Positions 35,805 through 43,973 are shown, numbered from the stretch's first letter. The stretch is 64,000 bases of DNA from Seleniivibrio woodruffii (GCF_004339245.1 NZ_SMGG01000005.1:124001-188000); one strand, 5' to 3'. The notes: generated by a model not told the origin, from the sequence alone. Made by a program: numbers and translations.

Positions 35805-35878
35805 CGCGCCTGAAGAGATTCGAACTCCTAACCTTTTGATCCGTAGTCAAATGCTCTATCCAGTTGAGCTACAGGCGC
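35805..35878 (-). tRNA. tRNA-Arg (anticodon ACG)
   Basis: A complete cloverleaf on the minus strand: acceptor GCGCCTG pairs with CAGGCGC, D arm AGCTC-AACTGGATA-GAGC, anticodon stem TTTGA/TCAAA with loop CTACGGA (anticodon ACG), and T loop TTCGAAT. CCA is not encoded. Twenty-five bases of it recur at 33763-33787. Confidence 0.93.
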
Positions 35879-35926
35879 AGGGAGGGAAGTTATATAGTAT
35901 TTAAAAGTCTTTGTCAACCACCTAAA

Positions 35927-37141
35927 TCAATAAACTGCCGCAAAATCTTTAATTTTGACCTCTGTCTCTGCTTTCAGCCTTTGCAGCTGCTTTTCGCTGA
36001 GGTTTATCCCCGTTCTTTTCATAGCATCTTTCAGCTCTTCGTCAATCTCGTCCATGCGGAAATAGTGCACCATGCTAAATGCGAGATGCAGAATCTTCGT
36101 TTCATTCATATACTGATTGTCCTTAAGAGATGACGAAAACAGAAGTGGCATATAAAACTCTTCGCCGAATTTCCATTTTTTCATAAGCGTTCCGCCCACC
36201 AGAATGTTATTCTGAGAGGCTATTTTCCTGTAGCTCCCGCCTTTAACATCCTCCGGACGCTCGCCGGAAAGATAATCGGAAATGATGGCCAAAATGAATA
36301 TCTCCCCTATTTTGGAGAGAAGCCCCACGGAATACATCTGGCTTTTTGAGCAGACCTTGAAAAACTCCGACATGACATAGCAAAGGCTTGCGACTATCTG
36401 CGAGTCACGTATTGCCTCCTCTATTTCATCGGCAAAAAGCAGGTTTTTGTTCGCCGCCAGTGATTTATTTATGAAGTTGACCAGATATGCCTTGACGTTG
36501 TTAATGCCAAGCCGCACCAGCGCCTTCTGCACATCGGCTATGCTGCCGTAGCTCCCGCTGAAATAGGCGGAGTTTGCCATCCGGATTATTCCAGAATGAA
36601 GCGCAGGGTCGAGCTTGGTCATATCGTCTATGGCTTTGAAGGTGATATTATCTCTGTCGAGAACGCTCAGAACACGCACAGCGCACTCCCCCTCTACAGG
36701 CAGAGTTATGTTGCCGCGAACGAGCATGAACTTTATATGCTCAAAAATCTTTTCGGGAGAACGTGTTGATGTGCTCTCTTTGAGGTATGGCTTACAGATG
36801 TTCGACTTTGCCATGGTTTCGGCAAAATCCATTGTGACCGTTTTATGGCTGAGGGCTATTATCTTCTGGCTGGAAACCTGCTGTATCAGCCCCTCGTCCA
36901 CACAAATGAGAAAAACTGTCTTCTGCCGCTCATCGATCATATCTTTCAGCTTGTTATAGGTTAAAAGGTCGTCTCTGTTTTCGATTATGACGAGCAACGC
37001 AGTGATGCTTTTTTCCATTACAGCCCTTTTAATGCCCACGTTAATGGAATTATAAGACTCATTAAGCACACCAAGCATATCCATGTATGAACTGTAGAAA
37101 CTGACAATTCTCGGATTTGAGCCAATAATAGAACTTTTCAT
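35927..37141 (-). CDS. HDOD domain signalling protein
   Basis: The protein has 404 residues. The C-terminal two thirds carry an HDOD domain (about 130-340) with KLDPALHSGIIRMANSAYF and SIADVQKALVRLGINNVKAYL, the usual helices of this catalytically inactive relative of HD phosphodiesterases. The first 110 residues look like a degenerate receiver-like domain without a clear phosphoacceptor. HDOD proteins act in signalling, motility and biofilm control. It is transcribed away from the CheY-like gene, across a 220-base gap that probably holds both promoters. Confidence 0.82.
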   Translation of the reverse strand: MKSSIIGSNPRIVSFYSSYMDMLGVLNESYNSINVGIKRAVMEKSITALLVIIENRDDLLTYNKLKDMIDERQKTVFLICVDEGLIQQVSSQKIIALSHKTVTMDFAETMAKSNICKPYLKESTSTRSPEKIFEHIKFMLVRGNITLPVEGECAVRVLSVLDRDNITFKAIDDMTKLDPALHSGIIRMANSAYFSGSYGSIADVQKALVRLGINNVKAYLVNFINKSLAANKNLLFADEIEEAIRDSQIVASLCYVMSEFFKVCSKSQMYSVGLLSKIGEIFILAIISDYLSGERPEDVKGGSYRKIASQNNILVGGTLMKKWKFGEEFYMPLLFSSSLKDNQYMNETKILHLAFSMVHYFRMDEIDEELKDAMKRTGINLSEKQLQRLKAETEVKIKDFAAVY

Positions 37142-37362
37142 TTAACCACGCTGATATTACTGTATAGCCTGAAAAAAGTACCATGTATGAAAAAAATGTT
37201 CAATGTATTTCCACATATAAATAAACAGCTTGTACACAAACACCGGGCATTAATTATTTATTAATCTCTCAAAAGGTCGAAGTTACGAGCCTGTGACAAA
37301 AAATGACTTGTAATAATTATTTTTAACCATATAATTGAAACAATCCATCGGAGTTTAACTTA

Positions 37363-37713
37363 ATGAATATCTTATATGTTGAAGATGAGAAGTTCACGAG
37401 AATGCTGGTTAAAAAGCTTCTCGAAAAAGAGGAACTTAATGTCTGGGAAGCTGCGAACGGCGTTCTCGGCCTGAAGAAGTTTCTCGAAGTAAAGCCTGAC
37501 ATCATTATAACAGACCTCGCCATGCCCGAGATGGATGGTTTTGAAATGATTCTCAAAATAAGAGAACACGATCCGAAAATCCCCATAATAATCACCACTG
37601 CATACAGAGAAGAAGCGGCAAGGGTTAACGCACAGGTTACGGCCTGTATCTATAAACCCATTATAAAAGAAGACCTTATAGCCGCCATTAACAACATTCA
37701 GCAATCGGCCTGA
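37363..37713 (+). CDS. Single-domain response regulator (CheY-like)
   Basis: The protein is 116 residues long and consists only of a receiver domain. The acidic pocket is Glu7-Asp8, the phosphoacceptor Asp51 (IIITDLAMPEMDG), the switch Thr lies in IIITTAY, and the conserved Lys is in CIYKPI. It has no output domain, so it acts by protein contact. The kinase partner is not identifiable from the neighbourhood; the divergent HDOD gene is a possible functional neighbour. aroF and its promoter follow downstream. Confidence 0.9.
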   Translation: MNILYVEDEKFTRMLVKKLLEKEELNVWEAANGVLGLKKFLEVKPDIIITDLAMPEMDGFEMILKIREHDPKIPIIITTAYREEAARVNAQVTACIYKPIIKEDLIAAINNIQQSA

Positions 37714-37723
37714 TTTTTTTATG

Positions 37724-37752
37724 TTGACATGGCGTCCGGATTGGAATATTTA
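37724..37752 (+). promoter_or_regulatory. Sigma-70 promoter of the aroF attenuator leader
   Basis: A perfect TTGACA (37724-37729), a 17-base spacer and TATTTA (37747-37752). Transcription should start near 37759, just before the leader peptide. The tRNA-Phe promoter at 39050-39078 has the same -35, spacing and -10. Confidence 0.85.
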
Positions 37753-37784
37753 GCACTATTGAACACACGGAGATAAATTTACAA

Positions 37785-37859
37785 ATGCTCGGCAGACTTT
37801 TTTATGGATTCTTTTTTGGTTACTTTTACTTCTTTAGCCATAGGGGTGTAGCCGTCTGA
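37785..37859 (+). CDS. Phe/Tyr-rich leader peptide of aroF attenuator
   Basis: A 24-codon reading frame starts at ATG 37785, with GGAG at 37769-37772, and ends at TGA 37857-37859. Residues 6-17 read FYGFFFGYFYFF, so ten of twelve are Phe or Tyr (seven Phe, three Tyr in the peptide). This is the classic design of attenuation leaders such as pheL: when charged tRNA-Phe or tRNA-Tyr is scarce the ribosome stalls, an antiterminator forms and the downstream gene is transcribed. The gene controlled is DAHP synthase, the entry step to aromatic amino acids. Confidence 0.85.
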   Translation: MLGRLFYGFFFGYFYFFSHRGVAV

Positions 37860-37861
37860 AT

Positions 37862-37896
37862 CCGGTCTGTCCATTGAGATAAGATTTTTAAGACCG
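37862..37896 (+). promoter_or_regulatory. Antiterminator pairing of the aroF attenuator
   Basis: CGGTCT (37863-37868) is the exact complement of AGACCG (37891-37896). The latter overlaps the 5' arm of the terminator (37894-37899), so the two stems are mutually exclusive. The first arm lies just after the leader stop codon, where a stalled ribosome upstream would leave it free. CAGAC at 37793-37797, early in the leader, could pair with GTCTG (37865-37869) as the protecting 1:2 stem. Confidence 0.7.
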
Positions 37897-37927
37897 CGGC
37901 GGCTGCAAAGGCTTCCGCGGTTTTTTT
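37894..37927 (+). terminator. Attenuator terminator upstream of aroF
   Basis: CCGCGG (37894-37899) pairs with CCGCGG (37915-37920) and is followed directly by seven T. It lies between the leader peptide and the aroF start (54 bases before the ATG). Confidence 0.88.
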
Positions 37928-37980
37928 ATGCCTGCGGAGGCGCTTGAAGTCGCTGAAAATTTAAATACCGGAGGTATAAA

Positions 37981-38997
37981 ATGATAGTTGTAATGAAGAT
38001 CGGAGCCAAACAGGAGGCCATCGCCAGGGTCATAGAGACCGCAGAGGAGATAGGCTTCAGCGCCCATATCATCGAGGGCAAGGAAAGGGTCGTCGTCGGC
38101 CTTGTCGGCGTGGACGGCCAGCGGGACAAGATGATAACGATGGGCGAGATGGACGGCGTCGACAAGATCATCCCCATCAGCAAGCCCTACAAGCTCTCCA
38201 GCCGTGAAGTCAAAAACGAACCCACCATCGTTGACTGCTGCGGAGTTCTCTTCGGAGGAGAACACATACCCGTCATAGCAGGCCCCTGTTCAGTTGAATC
38301 TGAAGAACAGACAATCAAAACAGCAGAATTCGTCAAAGCCGCAGGTGCATCGATGCTCAGAGGCGGTGCATTCAAACCCCGCACATCCCCCTATGCATTC
38401 CAGGGTCTCGCCGAAGAGGGGCTTAAAATCCTTGCGAAGGCAAGAGAGGTGACCGGACTTCCCGTTGTGACAGAGGTTACAAACCCCAAATATGTCGATA
38501 TGGTATACAAATACGCAGATATGTTCCAGGTGGGCGCACGCAACATTCAGAACTTCGCCCTGCTGACCGAGCTGGGCAAGACAGACAAGCCCGTTCTGCT
38601 TAAAAGGGGTATGTCTACCACAATCGAGGAATTTCTCACTGCGAGCGAATATATCCTTTGTGAGGGCAATAAAAACGTCATCCTCTGCGAGAGAGGACTG
38701 AGAACGTTCGAAACAGCAACAAGGAACACTCTGGACATCAGCGCAGTACCGGTTATAAAGGCGAAGAGCCATCTGCCCATAATGATAGACCCCAGCCATG
38801 CCGCCGGACACTGGCAGTATGTTGGGCCGCTCAGCAAAGCCGCAGTGGCCATAGGGGCAGACGGACTTATCATCGAGGTGCACCCCAACCCCGAAAAAGC
38901 ATGGTCCGACGGAGCACAGTCGCTCACGCCGACACAGTTCATCGAGCTGATGGGCAGCCTCCGTTCGATAGCACTCGCTGTCGGAAGAACGATTTAA
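37981..38997 (+). CDS. aroF: 3-deoxy-7-phosphoheptulonate (DAHP) synthase, type I beta
   Basis: The enzyme condenses phosphoenolpyruvate and erythrose-4-phosphate to DAHP, the first step of the shikimate pathway. The 338 residues have an N-terminal ferredoxin-like regulatory domain (about 1-70, ACT-related, as in Thermotoga DAHP synthase) and a TIM barrel with VIAGPCSVES, LRGGAFKPRTSPYAFQG, VLLKRGMSTTIEEF, CERGLRTFE and MIDPSHAAGH, which include the metal ligand Cys and the substrate Lys/Arg residues. The regulatory domain allows feedback inhibition by Tyr or Phe. GGAGG lies seven to eight bases before the ATG. Transcription is controlled by the Phe/Tyr leader attenuator upstream. Confidence 0.95.
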   Translation: MIVVMKIGAKQEAIARVIETAEEIGFSAHIIEGKERVVVGLVGVDGQRDKMITMGEMDGVDKIIPISKPYKLSSREVKNEPTIVDCCGVLFGGEHIPVIAGPCSVESEEQTIKTAEFVKAAGASMLRGGAFKPRTSPYAFQGLAEEGLKILAKAREVTGLPVVTEVTNPKYVDMVYKYADMFQVGARNIQNFALLTELGKTDKPVLLKRGMSTTIEEFLTASEYILCEGNKNVILCERGLRTFETATRNTLDISAVPVIKAKSHLPIMIDPSHAAGHWQYVGPLSKAAVAIGADGLIIEVHPNPEKAWSDGAQSLTPTQFIELMGSLRSIALAVGRTI

Positions 38998-39049
38998 GGC
39001 GGGTTGTATCAGGCTGAAACTTTTTTATGAAAAAAATGCAAAATAGGTG

Positions 39050-39078
39050 TTGACATTGCAGAGGTTTTTCGATATTTA
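39050..39078 (+). promoter_or_regulatory. Promoter of tRNA-Phe
   Basis: TTGACA (39050-39055), a 17-base spacer and TATTTA (39073-39078), 25 bases before the tRNA. The GC-rich stretch GAGAGCGCACCG after the -10 suits a discriminator under stringent control. Confidence 0.82.
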
Positions 39079-39103
39079 TAGACCTCGCTTTTGAGAGCGC
39101 ACC

Positions 39104-39176
39104 GCCCAGGTAGCTCAGTCGGTAGAGCAGTGGACTGAAAATCCACGTGTCGATGGTTCGATTCCGTCCCTGGGCA
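39104..39176 (+). tRNA. tRNA-Phe (anticodon GAA)
   Basis: A complete cloverleaf: acceptor GCCCAGG/CCTGGGC, D arm GCTC-AGTCGGTA-GAGC, anticodon stem GTGGA/TCCAC with loop CTGAAAA (anticodon GAA), and T arm with TTCGATT. CCA is not encoded. The 3' part (from 39135) is repeated at 46836-46879, because the integrative element used this gene as its insertion site and restored the 3' end. Confidence 0.95.
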
Positions 39177-39178
39177 TT
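39135..39178 (+). repeat. Left attachment site (attL), 3' half of tRNA-Phe
   Basis: 44 bases from the anticodon loop of tRNA-Phe to two bases past its end, identical to 46836-46879. The intact tRNA is on this side. Confidence 0.92.
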
Positions 39179-39206
39179 ACAAAAATCTGAATAATATCAG
39201 AAAGAT

Positions 39207-39235
39207 AAAAAGCCTCTGTTTTCACAGAGGCTTTT
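39207..39235. terminator. Bidirectional terminator inside the element, after tRNA-Phe
   Basis: AAAAGCCTCTG (ends 39218) pairs perfectly with CAGAGGCTTTT (39225-39235) around a six-base loop. It ends tRNA-Phe transcription on the plus strand. On the minus strand it lies about 50 bases beyond the hamB stop and can end the element's transcript. Confidence 0.85.
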
Positions 39236-39287
39236 GTCGTTTTAGGCTATGTTGTAAATTTGTTGTAAATCACATCCTACTTTATAA

Positions 39288-41633
39288 TCAATTCACATAC
39301 CTCTTAATAACACCTAATTTATTTGCAGGCAATTCTTCAATCGATGGTTTAAAGTTAATACTATTTTCATCTATAGAATCAACATAATCCTTAACCCATT
39401 CAATATCTTCAAATGTAAAACCATATTTAAGTAACCAAATTTCAGTATTATCATTAGTTCCATATTTAATATAATTACTTAATACCAAAGCTCTTCTATC
39501 ATTGCTTTTTTCCATATATTTTGACAGTGCCGCACACAATGGATCAGCTAAAGACAATTCAATAACTTTATCTAAATAATCATACGTATCATAAACCAAA
39601 GTATCATAATCTAATTCAGTAACTTTTGTGTTTTGAGGAAAAAGAATACCACCTGTCAAATTCGAATTAGGCAAAATTGATGCTGTAGGAGAACGTTTAA
39701 TTGTCATTTTATCAATTGTATTTCTTGCATCCATTTCGGATAATAATTGTTCTCTAACTTGTCTCATAATCACCCTAACCTCTGCCCCCCTTGACAGAAA
39801 GCCATGCCTTAATGAAACAATTTCTTTAAAAGATTTACCCTGAATCCTCCAAAGAAGAATTGGAATAGATGCACTTAGAACGGATTGCTCTGCTCTTGAA
39901 AGTGTCTGTCTCCTCAAATGGCTTGAGTACACAAATTTAAATGATTCCTTAATTCTTTTTCTTTCTGTTTCCCCTAAGTTATAATACTGGCTACCTGTTA
40001 TGGGTTTGTCATTAACCAATATATGATCTAAAATATATAAGATATGATTAAAAACATTTTGATTTTCAAGTCGTTCAACTTGGTCATTAGTCAGCTGCAA
40101 ATCATCATTGAATGAATCATCTTTAATTGCGTTAGCAATGTCAACATAATCAGTATCAATTGTAGTAAAGTCACTATCCAATAATGATTGATCTGAAATT
40201 CTAGGCTTCAATAAGAATCTATCACAAAACGTCTCAATATTTTTCTGTTCCACAACAACAAAACCATAATCGAAATAATTTTTACGCTGAGATGTCCTCC
40301 CTGCTCTTCCGATTAAGTTTTGCATGGTCAAACTCCGCTCATCCTCAGAGCCTTCAAAACGAAAATTATCAATCCAAACAATATCAAAAGGCATATTGAT
40401 ACCTTGAAGTAATGTTGATGTTGCAAAACAGATACGAGCAAAACCATTATTTATGAAATTTTCTACCAACAATCTTGCCCTAAGCGGCATTGATCCATGG
40501 TGTAATACAATACCTTTTTTCATTAATCTTACAAGATTAGAAACTTTAGAACCATCTGTAGCACCAATATAACTTTTTAAAACATCGATAAGCCCTAAGG
40601 CAAATTTATCTGTAATTTCTGGGCACAAACCAATGTATTCAGCAAAATCAGACATAAATGTTTGATTAACAATCTTATTTTTAGATGTATATACATATAA
40701 ACTTCCACCTTCTGATATAACTTTTTTGAGATGATGTTCATCAAAGTTTACGTTAAACTCTCGATTATATGGCGAAAAAAAAGAAATACTTTTATTTGAA
40801 TGTGCAATAAATATTTTTCCAACTGAAACTTGCAAGAATTGAGAATGGTTAGCAGATGCTGAGAAGTTGTGTTTGAGTAATTGCGCTTCAGGATTCTCTA
40901 TAAATGGATGTGCAAAAACCTTCTTTGCATTTGGAAGTAACTTTTCAACTCTTCTTACAAAAGAATCAAACCTAACACCTCTTAAACCTGCCTCTGAGAT
41001 CTGAGCCTCATCAAACAAAAATAACTTGATATCTAAATTTTTCAAATGTTTAAATAACTCAACTCCTCGCTCAGGTGTGATTACATAAATTCTTCTTCTT
41101 GCATATTTTCTATTAACATCTTCTATAAACTGTAAAACTAGAACAGATGTATCATCTTCGAAAATACTCAATATCTTAGACATATACTCTGCAATCAAAG
41201 CTCTGGAAGGCAAAACAATAACTATATCCCCTTCTATTTCTTTAATAAGCTCTCTAAACAAATGAGATTTACCAGCACTTGTCGGAGCGCTAAAAGAATA
41301 GTAACGGTTTTGTTGTATATTACTATTAATACTAGCTTGAGTTGGCGTATAAAAGTGCCCCATTTTCTCATTAAATGTATCAATAAAAACATAATAAACT
41401 GCTTCCAATAAAGAAGAAGGCTCAGTAGTTTTATAAAACAACCCCATTAAATACATGATCTTATTTTCGTAAAGCGAAAAAAGATCAGGATTCTTGAGTT
41501 TAATATGGGCTAATATTTCGAAGTTATGAATATTTACAGGACCATTACGGTGCATATCTAACAGCACAGCTTCAAGTACTTGTTCATAATCTATTTTATC
41601 TTTGTATAAATCAACAAGAGCAGTATTAAGCAT
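39288..41633 (-). CDS. hamB: DEAD/DEAH helicase, Hachiman HamB-like
   Basis: This superfamily-2 helicase has 781 residues. Motif I is APTSAGKS (116-123), motif II DEAQ (LFLFDEAQISEAGLRG), a motif III-like region follows, then STLLQGINMP, and motif VI is QNLIGRAGR. In Hachiman anti-phage systems HamB is the DNA-sensing helicase that, on phage infection, releases the nuclease HamA. The hamA-like gene overlaps it by eight bases upstream, the usual order. The symbol is given from this pairing; the helicase alone could be another SF2 defence helicase. It is the last gene of the element. Confidence 0.78.
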   Translation of the reverse strand: MLNTALVDLYKDKIDYEQVLEAVLLDMHRNGPVNIHNFEILAHIKLKNPDLFSLYENKIMYLMGLFYKTTEPSSLLEAVYYVFIDTFNEKMGHFYTPTQASINSNIQQNRYYSFSAPTSAGKSHLFRELIKEIEGDIVIVLPSRALIAEYMSKILSIFEDDTSVLVLQFIEDVNRKYARRRIYVITPERGVELFKHLKNLDIKLFLFDEAQISEAGLRGVRFDSFVRRVEKLLPNAKKVFAHPFIENPEAQLLKHNFSASANHSQFLQVSVGKIFIAHSNKSISFFSPYNREFNVNFDEHHLKKVISEGGSLYVYTSKNKIVNQTFMSDFAEYIGLCPEITDKFALGLIDVLKSYIGATDGSKVSNLVRLMKKGIVLHHGSMPLRARLLVENFINNGFARICFATSTLLQGINMPFDIVWIDNFRFEGSEDERSLTMQNLIGRAGRTSQRKNYFDYGFVVVEQKNIETFCDRFLLKPRISDQSLLDSDFTTIDTDYVDIANAIKDDSFNDDLQLTNDQVERLENQNVFNHILYILDHILVNDKPITGSQYYNLGETERKRIKESFKFVYSSHLRRQTLSRAEQSVLSASIPILLWRIQGKSFKEIVSLRHGFLSRGAEVRVIMRQVREQLLSEMDARNTIDKMTIKRSPTASILPNSNLTGGILFPQNTKVTELDYDTLVYDTYDYLDKVIELSLADPLCAALSKYMEKSNDRRALVLSNYIKYGTNDNTEIWLLKYGFTFEDIEWVKDYVDSIDENSINFKPSIEELPANKLGVIKRYVN

Positions 41634-42327
41634 TTGTCACAATCCCGAAAACATACACATGATGATATTTCAGCAATTTTTTAAAATCTTTATGATCAAG
41701 TACTTTTTTAAATATACTGATTTTATTTACAGCATTTAAACTAAAAGCTGCAATATAAGCTTTTTTACCATTATCGGTGTAATTTTTAAGCGATTCTTTG
41801 GATACGAAATGACGTAAATCGGATAAGTCTTGATCATCTTTTTTATCTTTTATAAAAGTATTAATTTGGTTAATCGCATTATCATATGGATTATTGTTAC
41901 TTGAATACTTTGCCTCACCGAAAGATAATACATTCTGGCTGCACTCAGTATGGAAATCAAAACCAGAATTACCTGACACACGTTTTCCAAATACTTCCGC
42001 AAGAACAATCCTTTTATGTTCACATTCGCTTTCAAGTGAATACTGAGCAACAAATGATATTAGATATTCCCCTGCATCCTCAGTCACTTCATTATTTATC
42101 TTCTTGAAAATATTATTCACTATCTTATCTATTGTAGGAATTGCTTTTGCTTCATATGCCTTCCGATCAATAATATCCATTTTATTAATCCAGCTAGTAT
42201 CCAACATGTCAGTAATAATCTGACCTATCACTGGAGTAATATCACTGATTGTCACTTCATAAAGACTCGCATTTTTAGGTATTTCTGCAATATCTATCGG
42301 TCTGATATGTAAACTTAAACCACCCAT
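41626..42327 (-). CDS. hamA: DUF1837 nuclease, Hachiman HamA-like
   Basis: The protein has 233 residues. The central motif places Asp124 in GFDFHTE and Glu138-Ala-Lys140 in LSFGEAKYSS, a PD-(D/E)xK nuclease core as in DUF1837/HamA. The following segment PYDNAINQINTFI is also typical of the family. HamA is the effector nuclease that destroys DNA when HamB is triggered. GAGG lies before ATG 42327. It overlaps the helicase gene by eight bases, which supports a two-component defence system. I did not verify the family by profile search. Confidence 0.77.
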   Translation of the reverse strand: MGGLSLHIRPIDIAEIPKNASLYEVTISDITPVIGQIITDMLDTSWINKMDIIDRKAYEAKAIPTIDKIVNNIFKKINNEVTEDAGEYLISFVAQYSLESECEHKRIVLAEVFGKRVSGNSGFDFHTECSQNVLSFGEAKYSSNNNPYDNAINQINTFIKDKKDDQDLSDLRHFVSKESLKNYTDNGKKAYIAAFSLNAVNKISIFKKVLDHKDFKKLLKYHHVYVFGIVTNA

Positions 42328-42531
42328 TTAGCCTCTTTCACAATATCTAAAAGAATATAAATAATTAAATACCACCAAAATAAACTAATCAAGACGAATA
42401 TAAATTAACTCTTTAGAAATCGCGTATTAATACTCTTTTCTTAATATTACCTTCCTCTGCCTCTTTAAATTAATGACTTGATAAATCATACTCAGAACTC
42501 TATTTTCATTTTCCATATATAATAATTTCAT

Positions 42532-43710
42532 CTATAGATCATTCACATCATCATCTTTCACAAAACAATTATTGATCATATTCTGAATGAATTGCTTATA
42601 CTCTTGAGGGTTATCAAACTGAATTTCTCTTTCCTCTATGGATTTGACCTCCTTCATACCAACAAAATAAGTTGCCTGTCCATTTTCAATCATCTTTGTC
42701 AAGTCATACAAACCGATGTCCTGCTCCTTGAGTTCCTTATAGAACTTATTAAAAATATAAAACGGCACAAGCGTTCTTGAATATGAAATCATCTTGAGTT
42801 TGTTATAGCGAATTAGCACGTCTTCTTTTCTGCTTCTGCTTGTACCTTTGCCATCTTCACGCTGCCCTATGCTCTTCATAACGTACTTGCTGATATAACG
42901 CATGACTTGAATGTAATAGTCTTGCTGATGCTTCTTTTCGTCATTAATAAACTTGAGATACAAAAAGTCACCATGTCTGATGTCGATGTCATACTCAACA
43001 AAACAGTCCGGCTTTTTCAGGTCAAACGATTCAAAAGTATATTTCCGCATGAAATATTCTTTATATTTCTCAGGAACAACAAACTCAGTTCGCCCAATTA
43101 CGACATTTCTGTCTTTTTTCCGCTTCACAACTTCGTATAGATTAATGAACGCATCCGGTTCGTCAGGTATATAACAAGCGTAGTGAGAATGAAGCGTGTA
43201 GTCTTTCTGAAACTCCAACGTATAGATGTATTGAAAGCGTTCAGGTGATATATAATACCAACCGTCTTTCATACGCAATCTGCGCCTGCGCTCTTCTGTC
43301 GGCTCTCTAAATAGTTTGTCGTCTCTGATGCTTCTTGTGAAGCCCCTTAAGATTCTCGACTGTAGTTTTACTACTGCGACATTGCTATCATCAAACCTGT
43401 TATCTTTAAGCGTTGCCGTGATGAAAGCCATAGCAAGGCTTTTATCTGCCGCAAACCTGTTCATTGTATCTATCAGGTTGAGATACTGCGCATAGCGTCT
43501 CTTCTTATAGACCGCTCTCACATCTTCCAAGCTGAAAAACTTACCGTTAGAGAAAATGAAGTGAGTTTTACGATATATTTTACTCAACTCATCCTTGATG
43601 TCATAGAACTGCAAAAGTTGTGTCGTCGTGTATCTGTGCGTTGCTACCGCATTTGGTGTAGAACTAAACAAGCGGTCACCCCTGCGTCTTCTCGCCATGC
43701 CTGACCGCAC
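42532..43710 (-). CDS. HUH-family rolling-circle replication initiator
   Basis: The protein has 392 residues (387 if the inner ATG 43698 is used). The three motifs of rolling-circle initiators are visible: motif 1 FITATL (97-102), motif 2 HSH (174-176, the metal-binding HUH) and motif 3 YYIQVMRYISKYVMK with the nicking tyrosine. Such proteins nick an origin and start replication of phages, plasmids or integrative elements. The basic N terminus (MARRRRGDR) may bind DNA. The origin is not identified; the short inverted repeat CACGACGTG upstream of the gene is one candidate. It shows that the element can probably replicate as a circle. Confidence 0.78.
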   Translation of the reverse strand: MRSGMARRRRGDRLFSSTPNAVATHRYTTTQLLQFYDIKDELSKIYRKTHFIFSNGKFFSLEDVRAVYKKRRYAQYLNLIDTMNRFAADKSLAMAFITATLKDNRFDDSNVAVVKLQSRILRGFTRSIRDDKLFREPTEERRRRLRMKDGWYYISPERFQYIYTLEFQKDYTLHSHYACYIPDEPDAFINLYEVVKRKKDRNVVIGRTEFVVPEKYKEYFMRKYTFESFDLKKPDCFVEYDIDIRHGDFLYLKFINDEKKHQQDYYIQVMRYISKYVMKSIGQREDGKGTSRSRKEDVLIRYNKLKMISYSRTLVPFYIFNKFYKELKEQDIGLYDLTKMIENGQATYFVGMKEVKSIEEREIQFDNPQEYKQFIQNMINNCFVKDDDVNDL

Positions 43711-43734
43711 ACGCCACGACGTGCCGTGAATCGC

Positions 43735-43941
43735 TCAGTCATGGCTAACCTCTCTCGGTTTGACCGTGTTTTCTTCAATCAGCCTATCCAGAGTTTCTTT
43801 CTTGAAAAACACACGCCTTGAGATTTTCACATACTCAATCTTACGCCTGTAAATCCAGTCGTAAAAAGTCTGTTCAGCGAAGCCCGCATACTGGCTTGCT
43901 TCCGCAACGGATAATAGTTTTTTGTCTTTGGGTATTTCCAT
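43735..43941 (-). CDS. Excisionase-like small HTH protein
   Basis: The protein has 68 residues with a MerR-like winged helix (LLSVAEASQYAGFAEQTFYDWIYRRKIEYVKISRRVFF), the HTH_17 type common in excisionases of integrative elements. It probably bends the attachment DNA and directs the integrase towards excision, or regulates the replication gene directly downstream. The ribosome binding site AGGAGG is part of a perfect hairpin (43946-43973), so translation may be controlled. Confidence 0.82.
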   Translation of the reverse strand: MEIPKDKKLLSVAEASQYAGFAEQTFYDWIYRRKIEYVKISRRVFFKKETLDRLIEENTVKPREVSHD

Positions 43942-43945
43942 GATG

Positions 43946-43973
43946 TCCTCCTATGTTCGATTTGATAGGAGGA
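43946..43973 (-). promoter_or_regulatory. Hairpin that hides the ribosome binding site of the excisionase-like gene
   Basis: TCCTCCTAT (43946-43954) and ATAGGAGGA (43965-43973) are perfect complements with a ten-base loop. On the minus strand the second-transcribed arm contains AGGAGG, five bases before ATG 43941, so folding would block ribosome access. Confidence 0.6.

Noticed and set aside
23612-35878. Integron attC sites as an explanation of the dispersed hairpin repeats
   Set aside because: No RYYYAAC/GTTRRRY core sites flank the repeats and no integron integrase is present. The hairpins are ordinary terminators with T tracts.
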